From assembly GCA_046293075.1 (NCBI GenBank), contig JBKBPL010000006.1:62001-126000 (forward strand): a DNA stretch of 64,000 bases, in the 5' to 3' direction. This document shows positions 1 through 7,793 of the stretch, piece after piece. This stretch comes from Ga0077530 sp046293075. Its GTDB lineage: Bacteria; Pseudomonadota; Alphaproteobacteria; Rhizobiales; Hyphomicrobiaceae. Position 1 is the stretch's first letter. Every line of letters begins with the position of its first letter. The notes under the pieces are model-generated. The model did no database searches. It was not told the origin of the DNA and worked only from the letters and a program-made list of their open reading frames with translations. The translations under genes were made by a program, and so were the position numbers.

Positions 1-549
1 GTCGGGCACGCCGGCGCCTTTGAGCACGTGCGGAACCTCGCGGACGGTGCGGACGTTGGCCGTGACGTCTTCGCCCTCGATGCCATCGCCGCGCGTTGCT
101 GCCCTGACGAGGTGGCCGTCTTCGTAGCGGATCGAAATCGACAGGCCGTCAATCTTGGGCTCGGCCGTGAAGACGAGGGGATCGTCGGCACGCAACGCCA
201 GAAATCGGCGCACGCGCTCGACAAACTCGGCAACATCCTCGCTCGAGAAGACATTGCCGAGCGAAAGCATCGGCACCTCGTGGCGCACCTTGCCGAACGC
301 CTCGACCGGCGCCGCGCCGACGCGCCGCGTCGGGCTCTCGGCGCCCGCGAGATCCGGGAACCGCGCTTCGATCGCCATGAGGCGTTCGCGCAGGGCGTCG
401 TACTCAGCATCCGAGATCACCGGCGCGTCCTGCTGATAGTAAAGAGCGTCGTGATGCGCGATCTCGGCGGCAAGCTTCTTGTGCTCGGCCGCGGCCTCGC
501 GGCGCGACAGCTGCTCAGGCGGGACCGGACTGGCGGCTTTCTTGCTCAT
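1..549 (-). CDS. ligA: NAD-dependent DNA ligase LigA, N-terminal part (runs off the window)
   Basis: Seals nicks in duplex DNA during replication and repair, using NAD+ to adenylate its active-site lysine. The 183 residues visible cover the N-terminal Ia region (YYQQDAPVISDAEYD, about residues 37-51) and the start of the adenylation domain. The catalytic lysine lies in EPKIDG (K132). The start at 549 is the ATG of MSKKAASP; family similarity begins soon after it. The gene lies 62 nt downstream of the DUF3592 gene on the same strand. In many Rhizobiales ligA follows bamD and recN; recN is not present here. The 3' part (OB fold, zinc finger, HhH, BRCT) lies outside the window. The identification is firm from the KIDG motif and flanking residues. 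Confidence 0.95.
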   Translation of the reverse strand, partial: MSKKAASPVPPEQLSRREAAAEHKKLAAEIAHHDALYYQQDAPVISDAEYDALRERLMAIEARFPDLAGAESPTRRVGAAPVEAFGKVRHEVPMLSLGNVFSSEDVAEFVERVRRFLALRADDPLVFTAEPKIDGLSISIRYEDGHLVRAATRGDGIEGEDVTANVRTVREVPHVLKGAGVPD

Positions 550-611
550 GGCCGCCAAAATAGCCACATGGAGCCCCCTGCCGCCAGCCTCGGATGGTCA
601 GCGCATCGCAG

Positions 612-1073
612 CTAGGACAGCAGCCAAAGAATCCCGACCGCGAGCCAAATGGCCCTGTCGGCGAGCATGGCCAGGGTGACGGTGAGCGCCGGCATCTGGA
701 AATAGGCCCCGGTCGGATCCTGTGGACTGAAAATGGCCTTCACGGGCTTCCCGGCGGCGAACCTGCTCTCCATGAGATCGCGGACTGTCCTCTGACCAGC
801 AATCTCCTTGTTTGCGCAGCCCGTCCGGCCGCGCGATCCGCACCACACGTCCATTGCCTGGCCGGCCGTCTCGAAGGCCGCACGCACCTCGATCCGAACG
901 CTGCCGCGCGTCATTGGCACGGTGCGCGCTTCTTGAACGATGCCCGCAGCGCGCGGCCACGTCCTCATGGCGAGGTAATGGCTGGCCGTCTTCCAGGACA
1001 GAAACCACAGCAGAAGCGCCGGACTGCAGAACAGAAGGAAGAAACCGAGACCTGTCAGCCAGCTCTGGGTCAA
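612..1073 (-). CDS. DUF3592-like small membrane protein
   Basis: Function unknown. The 153-residue product has a hydrophobic segment at about 7-30 (GFFLLFCSPALLLWFLSW) and another near the C-terminus (about 128-152). Between them is a soluble beta-rich region with two cysteines (CGSRGRTGC) and the phrase VKAIFSPQDPTGAYF, which resembles DUF3592 proteins. The only usable start seen is a TTG at 1073 behind a GAGGG-like ribosome site, so the true N-terminus is uncertain. It lies between bamD (76 nt away) and ligA (62 nt), in the slot where recN is often found in related genomes. The family call rests on overall architecture and is moderate. Confidence 0.6.
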   Translation of the reverse strand: MTQSWLTGLGFFLLFCSPALLLWFLSWKTASHYLAMRTWPRAAGIVQEARTVPMTRGSVRIEVRAAFETAGQAMDVWCGSRGRTGCANKEIAGQRTVRDLMESRFAAGKPVKAIFSPQDPTGAYFQMPALTVTLAMLADRAIWLAVGILWLLS

Positions 1074-1149
1074 TCGGGAGCCCTCACGACCATTATTGCG
1101 GCGACAGCGAGACCGATGGCATCAGGCGGCGGGGGGTGCACAGTGCGGA

Positions 1150-2175
1150 TCACTGCAGGCCGGCGCCCATGGGCTTCGCGAGGCTGCCTGTCGGGATCTC
1201 GTTGGGCGGGGTCCGGCGGACCAAGGGGGTGTCCTTGGCCGGCGGCTTGGTTGCGGGCGGTGCTGCGGGCGTCGCCGGCGCCTTACGCGGCGTGGTCTCT
1301 ACGGGCCGCGCCGGCTGGCCAACCGGCTTGACAGTAACCTGCCGCCACTGCTGACTGACCCAGCTCCCCTCCGAGGCTTGCGGCTTCAGCCCATGCTTCT
1401 GCAGCAGCGCGTGAGCATCCCGGTACCAGGCGGACTGCGGGAAGTTGTGCCCGAGAACGGCCGCCGCTGCCTGCGCCTCGTGCTGGATGCCAAGCGCCAT
1501 ATACGTCTCCGTAAGGCGCATGAGCGCTTCCTCGACATGTGCGGTCGTCTGATGCTCGGCGACAACGGTCTTGAAGCGGTTGATCGCCGCGACGTAGTTC
1601 GAACGCTGGAGATAGTAGCGCCCGACCGTCATTTCGCTCGCAGCGAGCGCATCCTCGCCGAGACGGATGCGATTCTCGGCCTGGCGAGCATAGGGGCTGT
1701 CCGGATAGCGCGCGACCAACGTCTTGAGCTCGGCGATCGCCTTGCGGGTCGCCGTCTGGTCGCGTGAAGGGTCCTTGATCTCGTCGAAGTGCGACGACGC
1801 AATAACATGGTGAGCGAGCGCGGCGTCCTTCGTGCCCGGATGCATGACCACGTAACGCTGCGCCGCTGCGACTGCCTCGGGATACTTGCCAGCCTTGTAG
1901 TAAGCGTAGGCTGCGAGCACCATCGCGCGCCGCGCCTCCTGAGCATACGGGTGATGGCGGTCGATCTCTTCGAACTTCTTCGCCGCCGCCTCATGGCGGC
2001 CGTTGGCGAGCAATGCATCGGCCTCGCTGTACATGACCCCGGGCGGATCCGGGTTCAGCGCCTTCAACGCATCGGTGTTCGAGGACGAGCAGCCGGCGAG
2101 CGCGAGCCCTATCAGCAAGGCGGCAGCACCTATCCTACGGCCCCGCCCCACCCCGGCAATCTGCGACTTCTGCAT
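1150..2175 (-). CDS. bamD: Outer membrane protein assembly factor BamD (lipoprotein)
   Basis: Essential lipoprotein of the BAM complex, which folds beta-barrel proteins into the outer membrane by contacting BamA. The 341-residue product has a lipoprotein signal with lipobox LALAGC (Cys29). Tetratricopeptide-type helical repeats follow (for example EADALLANGRHEAAAKKFEE and later YVAAINRFKTVVAEH). An Ala/Pro/Lys-rich tail of about 60 residues after position 280 is longer than in E. coli BamD. The ATG at 2175 gives a normal signal peptide. It lies 217 nt downstream of lpxC on the same strand, as in many alphaproteobacteria, so lipid A synthesis and barrel assembly are probably co-expressed. Confidence 0.9.
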   Translation of the reverse strand: MQKSQIAGVGRGRRIGAAALLIGLALAGCSSSNTDALKALNPDPPGVMYSEADALLANGRHEAAAKKFEEIDRHHPYAQEARRAMVLAAYAYYKAGKYPEAVAAAQRYVVMHPGTKDAALAHHVIASSHFDEIKDPSRDQTATRKAIAELKTLVARYPDSPYARQAENRIRLGEDALAASEMTVGRYYLQRSNYVAAINRFKTVVAEHQTTAHVEEALMRLTETYMALGIQHEAQAAAAVLGHNFPQSAWYRDAHALLQKHGLKPQASEGSWVSQQWRQVTVKPVGQPARPVETTPRKAPATPAAPPATKPPAKDTPLVRRTPPNEIPTGSLAKPMGAGLQ

Positions 2176-2392
2176 TCCATGGTCCTCGCGGTGTCGGCCC
2201 GCACTGCACGGCGCTGCGGTCCGCGCCCCGACCTGCTCACCCCACCCGACCGGTAACGCGCCTGCGCCTTACCAAATCAACTAGCATGGCCGGCACTGAC
2301 GAGCCACTTACGCCGATGATCGCCGAAGCCTAGTCCACCGATATGGCGCCGATGCGGCGACGCGCCCGAAGAGCGTCGGAAGCTCGCCCGTC

Positions 2393-3355
2393 TCAGTTGC
2401 GATTCGCGGCGAACTGGACCGCCGCCAAACCGAGCGAAGCGTCGTAGCCGGCCACATGCGGCGTCTCGCGCACCATCGGCGCATGCACCACGGTCCAAGC
2501 ATCGGCGTCAGCGAACAGCGCCTTGAGCACCGTGGCGTTGAGACGATGACCGCCGCGCACCGAGCGGTACGACGCAAGCAGCGGCGCGCCCGCGAGCGCG
2601 AGATCGCCGACCGCGTCCAGCGTCTTGTGCCGCACGAACTCCTGCGGGTAGCGCAGCCCCTCCGGATTCATGATCCGGTCTTCGCCAATCGCGACCGTGT
2701 TCTCGAGCGAGGCACCCAGCGCAAGGCCCGATTTCCAGAGCATCTCCACGTCGCGCATGAAGCCGAAGGTACGGGCGCGGCACAGCTCCTGGCGGAATGC
2801 CCCGGGGCTCAGGTCCAGCGCAATGCGCTGACGACCGATGACCGGGCTGTCGAAATTGATCTCGACATCGAGATGGAAGCTCGAATGCGGCGTGAGTTCA
2901 CCCCAGCACTCCCCTTCCTGAACGCGGACCGGCTTCAGCACCTTGATGAACTTGCGTGGCGCCGCGAGCTCCTTCACCCCGACCTCATCGATGGCATCGA
3001 CGAAAGCGGCAGCGCTTCCGTCCATGATCGGCACTTCCTTGTTGTCGATTTCGATGAAGCAGTTGTCGACGCAGAGGCCACGAAGCGCCGCGAGGAGGTG
3101 CTCCACAGTGCCAACGGTGACCCCGCGGTCATCCCCGAGCACTGTGCAGAGGGTCAGGTTTCTAACGGCCCTCACATCCGCCTCGATCTGGGAAATGATG
3201 CGGCCCCGTTTCGAGACGATGAAGCAGATCCCCGTATCGGCCGGAGCCGGGTGTATCACGACTGAAGCCGGTGCCCCGCTATGCACCCCCGTGCCGGACA
3301 CCTCGATTTCGCGCGCAACCGTTGTCTGGCGTGCACCGATGAATCGCTTCGACAT
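2393..3355 (-). CDS. lpxC: UDP-3-O-acyl-N-acetylglucosamine deacetylase LpxC
   Basis: Zinc deacetylase that performs the committed step of lipid A synthesis in the cytoplasm. The 320-residue form starting at MSKRFIGARQ is preferred. It has a ribosome site (GAGGGA) about 11 nt upstream, and a longer in-frame start at 3403 adds 16 basic residues not typical of the family. The zinc ligands are visible as H86 (TVEHLLAAL), H243 and D247 (VRHKTLDAVGD), and the catalytic histidine as H270 (RGGHRLN). Length and motifs match the family. The gene follows ftsZ on the same strand after a 454-nt gap that contains its own candidate promoter. Presence of lpxC implies an LPS-type outer membrane. Confidence 0.95.
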   Translation of the reverse strand: MSKRFIGARQTTVAREIEVSGTGVHSGAPASVVIHPAPADTGICFIVSKRGRIISQIEADVRAVRNLTLCTVLGDDRGVTVGTVEHLLAALRGLCVDNCFIEIDNKEVPIMDGSAAAFVDAIDEVGVKELAAPRKFIKVLKPVRVQEGECWGELTPHSSFHLDVEINFDSPVIGRQRIALDLSPGAFRQELCRARTFGFMRDVEMLWKSGLALGASLENTVAIGEDRIMNPEGLRYPQEFVRHKTLDAVGDLALAGAPLLASYRSVRGGHRLNATVLKALFADADAWTVVHAPMVRETPHVAGYDASLGLAAVQFAANRN

Positions 3356-3502
3356 GTAGCGCCGTCCCTCGATCCCCTTACGGCTCTCACGTCGCAGATA
3401 CACTGCCGGAAGAGAGAGCCCCCCAAGATCGTATCCGGTCGCCTGCCTACGCCACCCCGGGTGGGGCTATTTTTGATTGCCCCGTGCAAGCGTTCCGGAA
3501 CC

Positions 3503-3518
3503 CGTCTTGATTAAGACG
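3503..3518. promoter_or_regulatory. Palindromic candidate operator upstream of lpxC
   Basis: CGTCTTGATTAAGACG is a palindrome with two 6-bp arms and a 4-nt centre. It overlaps the candidate -10 box and the likely transcription start for lpxC, so a bound protein could block transcription. No known regulator consensus is recognised. Confidence 0.35.
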
Positions 3519-3545
3519 ATAACGTGATGCGCGTCGCGATCTCAA
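3516..3545 (-). promoter_or_regulatory. Candidate sigma70-type promoter for lpxC
   Basis: Read on the minus strand, TTGAGA (3545-3540) and TATCGT (3521-3516) are separated by 18 nt, about 160 nt upstream of the lpxC start. A perfect 16-nt palindrome overlaps the -10 side (see separate entry). This is a motif match by eye in the long ftsZ-lpxC gap; no transcript evidence is available. Confidence 0.4.
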
Positions 3546-3809
3546 GTCACGCTTTCTTACCAAATGTTGCCGAGACGCCTCACAATCTTACCTGTTGAAT
3601 TATAAAGACTTTACAGAACCCGACCAGTGCGCTTTGCGGACTTTTCCACAACCGCCGCGCGCAACGCGGCTTGGTGGCTTGAGTGTGTCACTTTTGTGAT
3701 TCGCCCCCGCGATTCGCGGCCCCGAGCAGGCCCAGCCGGCCCAATCAATCGCCACCGATTGCATGGGCCACGCCTCAAGGCCCCACGCTGGCATACCAAT
3801 ATGGCGTGC

Positions 3810-5282
3810 TCAGCGCGTCCGCCCCTTACCCCCGCCGACCAAGCGGTGCAGGAGACCGCCACGCGTCGGCTCGGGCCGCGGCGGAGGCGGCTCCAAGGGC
3901 AGGACGCGCGGCTTCTGGCTCGAATAAAGCGGGGCCTTAGCGGCGTACTCGCGCTGTCCGACGGGCGGAAACTCGTCCACGGTCGGCATCCGCCGGTAGT
4001 CGGCGTCTGCCGCGTGCCGGACGGCCGGCGGCACCGGCACCGGCGCCTCGCTGCGGTCAAACGGCTCCGCAGCGTGCGCGCGGCTCGGTCCCCCGCTTTC
4101 CTCGATCACGACGCCGCCGGGCGCCCGCCACAGCTCGCGCGGGGCACTCGGAGGCGCCGTGCGCTCCTGCATCTCGTGGTAGCCTGCGCGCGGATTGAGG
4201 TCCTCGGGATTGAAGCGCCGCCGCGCCCCATCCGCGTCCGGAGACACCGTCGAAGTCGCTGGCGCGCGCACTGCTGCGGCAGGCTGATTGGCGGCGGCTG
4301 CCGGCTGGGCAGCCGCCGCAGGCGACAGCCCTGATGCGACGATCGCGATTCGCATCGTGTTCGTCATGGTGTCGTCGAATGAGGCGCCAACGATGATATT
4401 CGCGTCCTCATCGACTTCCTGGCGCACGCGGCTCGCCGCTTCATCGACCTCGAAGAGCGTCATATCCCTGCCGCCGATGATCGACAGCAGCACCCCCTTG
4501 GCGCCGCTCAGCGAAAGATCGTCGATCAGCGGGTTGGCGAGCGCCATTTCGGCGGCCTTGATCGCACGCCCTTCGCCCGACGCCTCGCCCGTCCCCATCA
4601 TCGCCGTACCCATGCCGCGCATGATCACCTGGACGTCGGCGAAATCGAGGTTGATCAGGCCATCCTTCATGATCAGGTCGACGATGCACGCGACGCCCGC
4701 ATGCAGCACCTTGTCGGCGAGGACAAAGGCCTCGGCAAAGGTCGTCCTCTCGTTGGCGATACGGAAGAGGTTCTGATTCGGGATGACGATGAGCGTGTCA
4801 ACCGCGGTCTTGAGTTCGGCAATGCCCGCCTCCGCAACGCGCATCCGCCGCGCGCCCTCGAAGTGAAATGGCTTGGTGACGATCGCGACCGTGAGGAGCC
4901 CCATGTCGCGGGCCGTCCGCGCAATGACCGCCGCAGCGCCGGTGCCGGTGCCGCCGCCCATGCCGGCGGCGATGAAGGCCATGTGCGCGCCCTTGAGCGC
5001 GCTTGTGATCTCCTCTTTGGCTTCTTCGGCAGCAGCAAGACCGATCTCCGGACGCGAGCCGGCGCCGAGGCCCTGCGTGAGGTTCACGCCGAGCTGAATG
5101 CGGTGTTCGGCCCCCGAGGCCGCGAGCGCTTGCGCATCCGTGTTGGCGACGATGTATTCCACGTCCTGCAGGCCGGACGCGATCATGTTGTTGATGGCGT
5201 TGCCGCCCGCGCCGCCGACCCCAATCACCTTGATGATGGGGCGCAGCTCGCTCAAAGCCGGTGATAGCGGACGTGTGCTCAT
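3810..5282 (-). CDS. ftsZ: Cell division GTPase FtsZ
   Basis: Tubulin-like GTPase that forms the cytokinetic Z-ring on the inner face of the membrane. The 490-residue product carries the nucleotide-binding segment KVIGVGGAGGNAINNM (about 18-33), the tubulin signature GGGTGTG (109-115) and the T7-loop residues N211, D213 and D216 that complete the GTPase site of the neighbouring subunit. The core ends near residue 330. A long Ala/Pro/Arg-rich tail follows and ends in a basic stretch (GGLLHRLVGGGKGRTR). I do not find the conserved C-terminal peptide of the D-I-P-x-F-L type that usually binds FtsA. It is the last fts gene of the cluster, 58 nt after ftsA. Confidence 0.97.
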   Translation of the reverse strand: MSTRPLSPALSELRPIIKVIGVGGAGGNAINNMIASGLQDVEYIVANTDAQALAASGAEHRIQLGVNLTQGLGAGSRPEIGLAAAEEAKEEITSALKGAHMAFIAAGMGGGTGTGAAAVIARTARDMGLLTVAIVTKPFHFEGARRMRVAEAGIAELKTAVDTLIVIPNQNLFRIANERTTFAEAFVLADKVLHAGVACIVDLIMKDGLINLDFADVQVIMRGMGTAMMGTGEASGEGRAIKAAEMALANPLIDDLSLSGAKGVLLSIIGGRDMTLFEVDEAASRVRQEVDEDANIIVGASFDDTMTNTMRIAIVASGLSPAAAAQPAAAANQPAAAVRAPATSTVSPDADGARRRFNPEDLNPRAGYHEMQERTAPPSAPRELWRAPGGVVIEESGGPSRAHAAEPFDRSEAPVPVPPAVRHAADADYRRMPTVDEFPPVGQREYAAKAPLYSSQKPRVLPLEPPPPRPEPTRGGLLHRLVGGGKGRTR

Positions 5283-5340
5283 CTATGCCTCGTGTCCGTC
5301 CTGACCTCGCGCCCTAGTACGTCACCGCGCGCCGCCCGGC

Positions 5341-6651
5341 TCATCCCTTGGCGCGGCTCAGCCAATTGCCAATCCAGCTCACGTAGCCGCTCCCGCGCCA
5401 GCCGCGCAGCCCCCCGGTCCTCGCCGCGAAATGCTGCTGAAGCGAATCACCGATCAGCCCGCTCACGGTCGCGAACGCCGGGCCGAGCATATCAGCGGAC
5501 ATCCCCTCGATCGGGCTCGGCCGACCGACGCGCACCATGGCCCCGCGCGCCACGGCCCCGATGCCCCCTGATATCTCCCCCATGCCGCCCCAAACGCTGT
5601 CGATCCCCTCGAGACCGGCCCCGCCCCCTGTCAGCACGACTCGCTCGGAAATGCTTCTGTCGAGCTTGGCGGCGACCACCCGTTCGTTGACCAGTGCTGC
5701 GATGCCGTGGATCCGCGGCTCGATCAGCGAACGCAACTCCGCCCGAGAGATCCGAGCCGTCGCCTCGTCGACGCCATCACTGACGGCGAACGAGAACGAC
5801 TCATGATCGTTCGAGCGCGCTGGCAGCAGTGTGCCATAAAGCGTTTTGATTCGCTCGGCTTCCGTCACCGGGGTGCCAAGGCGGCGGGCAATGTCGAAGG
5901 TCACGAGTTGTGCGCCGACAGGCAGAACCTCGGCCATGGCCAGCCGGCCGCCGGAGAAGGCTGCAATCGATGTGACGCCCGCACCAATGTCGACGACCAG
6001 AACGCCGAGCTGGCGCTCCTCCTCCGTGCTGACCGCCATCGCGCTCGCGTAGGGTGTAGCCGCAAGCTGATGCGGCTCCAGATAGCAGCGCTCGACGACC
6101 GCCAGCAGGTTCTGCAGCGGCCCGTCGTCCGCCGTGACCGCAACGAGGTCAGCGCTGAGCTCGGTCCCGGCCATGCCGCGCGGGTCGGCGACGCCGTCGG
6201 CGCCATCAAGGTGCCAGGCCTCGTTGTGGAACTGGATGAGTGTGCGCCCACCGCGCGCGGCAAAAGCTTCGCCGCCGGCGAGGGCACGCGCTACGTCCGC
6301 ATCGCTCGCAAAGCCGGTCTCGGTCCTGACGCGCGCCGCGAACCGCTGCGACTTGAGGCGGCCGCAGGCCACGGCCACGCTCACCTGCTCCATGGTGACG
6401 CCGGCCATGCGCTCGGCCTGCCCGACGGCCGCGCGGACAGCCTGCTCGGCCGCATCGGGATCAATGACCATGCCGGCTTTCATGCCGCCACTGCGCTGGT
6501 GGCCGATGCCGAGCAGGCGCGTGCGGCCGTCTTTCTCGCCTGTCGCGATCAGGCAGACGACCTTGCTCGTGCCGATGTCGAGCGCCGCAATGACCGGCGC
6601 CCTGCGCGGAAGTGGCGGCGGCCGGCTGCTGCTGCGATCCATGCTGTTCAT
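5341..6651 (-). CDS. ftsA: Cell division protein FtsA
   Basis: Actin-like ATPase that tethers FtsZ to the membrane and recruits later divisome proteins. The 436-residue product has the phosphate-1 motif ALDIGTSKVVCLIA (about 24-37), an SHS2/1C region, the phosphate-2 segment GVLVVDIGAGVTSIA, and the adenosine motif VVLTGGGAGLEG. The C-terminal end (GYVSWIGNWLSRAKG) looks like the amphipathic membrane-targeting helix expected of FtsA. The ATG at 6651 has an AGGGGG ribosome site, and MDRSS three codons later is an alternative. It starts 11 nt after ftsQ. Confidence 0.95.
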   Translation of the reverse strand: MNSMDRSSSRPPPLPRRAPVIAALDIGTSKVVCLIATGEKDGRTRLLGIGHQRSGGMKAGMVIDPDAAEQAVRAAVGQAERMAGVTMEQVSVAVACGRLKSQRFAARVRTETGFASDADVARALAGGEAFAARGGRTLIQFHNEAWHLDGADGVADPRGMAGTELSADLVAVTADDGPLQNLLAVVERCYLEPHQLAATPYASAMAVSTEEERQLGVLVVDIGAGVTSIAAFSGGRLAMAEVLPVGAQLVTFDIARRLGTPVTEAERIKTLYGTLLPARSNDHESFSFAVSDGVDEATARISRAELRSLIEPRIHGIAALVNERVVAAKLDRSISERVVLTGGGAGLEGIDSVWGGMGEISGGIGAVARGAMVRVGRPSPIEGMSADMLGPAFATVSGLIGDSLQQHFAARTGGLRGWRGSGYVSWIGNWLSRAKG

Positions 6652-6662
6652 GCGTACGCCCC

Positions 6663-7733
6663 CTACAATGCCGAAGCCGACTGGCGGGCCGCGGGCGCGC
6701 CTGCCGGCACGGGCGCCGCCGATGAAGCTTGCGGCGCCGCGCGCGGCGCCACCGCGATCCGATCCTCGATTCGCAGATCAACAATACGGCCAGGCTCGGT
6801 GAAGAGGCCGGTACGGTCCGCGAGGTGCATGAGGCGGGCAAGTGCTGCGGCCTCGCCGTCGGCGGGAAGATGGACGCGGCTGCCGTTGTCGAGAGCGAGC
6901 GACCAGCGGCGCTGGCCCATGCGCTCGGCAACGAGCACGCGCGCTGCAAGCGCCGGATGATCGCGAAGCACGGCGATGAGCGCCCCAGCGGCATCGGGCG
7001 CCCCAGCCCCCGAAATGCGCGGCAATGACGGCAGGGTCGATGGCGGGACGCGCGCCAGCTCGCGGCCATCGGCATCGACGAGGCTTGCACCCTTGCCGTT
7101 CAGCCAGACGGCGATCGGCGTGCGCTCGCTGATCCGCACCTCGATAGCGTTCGGAAACACACGGGTAACCGTCGCGCGGCTCACCCAGGCGAGAGCCTCG
7201 ACGCGGCGGCGGGCCGCCTCCGAGCTGTAGCGGAGGAGTGAGGTCGGGCGATCGAGTTCGAGCGCGGCGAAGATATCGCCGTCGAGCGTGTAGCGGTGCC
7301 CGTTGACGTGGATCTCGTCCACGCCGAGGCCGGCCAAGATCATCAGATCATCGATGCGGGCGCTGAGTGGCGCCGAGACGGGAAGCGCGCCGATCCGGCT
7401 TACGGCGAGGAACGCCGCACTCGCGAGCAGCAGCGCCGCACCCAACGTCGTCAGCACCCAGGACCCACGGCGACGAGATGGCGGCACCTGTGCCGCGACG
7501 GCTTCCGGCAATGCAGCCAAGTCTGGCGCCGACTGATATGGGCGGGCCTCAGTAGGCGTGGACAAGCGCGGGCGCGTGCGTTCGACGCCGCGCCACCAGA
7601 ACCGATGTCTATCGAGCCGCTCGCGCACCGCTGTCCCATCCGCTGGCGGCGCCGTTCCCGTCTCGGCGACTGCGGCTGCGCTGACGCGCAGGCGCAGCCG
7701 GCCCGCGAGAGCTGGCACACCATTGTTAACCAT
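6663..7733 (-). CDS. ftsQ: Cell division protein FtsQ
   Basis: Bitopic divisome protein that links cytoplasmic and periplasmic division proteins (the FtsQBL complex). The 356-residue product has a long basic, Pro-containing cytoplasmic region, one membrane helix (about 92-112, VLTTLGAALLLASAAF), then a POTRA-like domain (about 130-198) and the FtsQ domain with VSRATVTRVFPNAIEVRISER. A C-terminal Ala/Pro-rich extension follows. The start is placed at the ATG inside an unusual TTAACC/GGTTAA inverted repeat. It is 60 nt downstream of ddl. The assignment rests on position, topology and the POTRA-like sequence. Confidence 0.92.
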   Translation of the reverse strand: MVNNGVPALAGRLRLRVSAAAVAETGTAPPADGTAVRERLDRHRFWWRGVERTRPRLSTPTEARPYQSAPDLAALPEAVAAQVPPSRRRGSWVLTTLGAALLLASAAFLAVSRIGALPVSAPLSARIDDLMILAGLGVDEIHVNGHRYTLDGDIFAALELDRPTSLLRYSSEAARRRVEALAWVSRATVTRVFPNAIEVRISERTPIAVWLNGKGASLVDADGRELARVPPSTLPSLPRISGAGAPDAAGALIAVLRDHPALAARVLVAERMGQRRWSLALDNGSRVHLPADGEAAALARLMHLADRTGLFTEPGRIVDLRIEDRIAVAPRAAPQASSAAPVPAGAPAARQSASAL

Positions 7734-7750
7734 TTCGATTATTCGGTTAA
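7726..7750. promoter_or_regulatory. TTAACC-N13-GGTTAA inverted repeat at the ftsQ start (candidate CtrA box)
   Basis: Perfect 6-bp arms, TTAACC (7726-7731) and GGTTAA (7745-7750), flank a 13-nt AT-rich spacer that includes the ftsQ start codon. TTAACCAT is one of the recognised half-site forms for the cell-cycle regulator CtrA, which controls ftsQA in Caulobacter. That CtrA acts here is inference. Confidence 0.4.
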
Positions 7751-7793
7751 TTTTCAGTAAAGGTTGCGCCGGCCACTCGGGCCGCGAACCCGC

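Larger units (their letters stand above)
3356..3809. other. Non-coding gap between ftsZ and lpxC
   Basis: 454 nt without a credible gene. It is locally more AT-rich around 3530-3620 and holds the lpxC promoter candidate and palindrome. A second TATAAT-like box on the minus strand near 3600 has no good -35 partner. Two direct copies of gattcgc occur near 3700. I see no clear rho-independent terminator for ftsZ. Confidence 0.6.
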
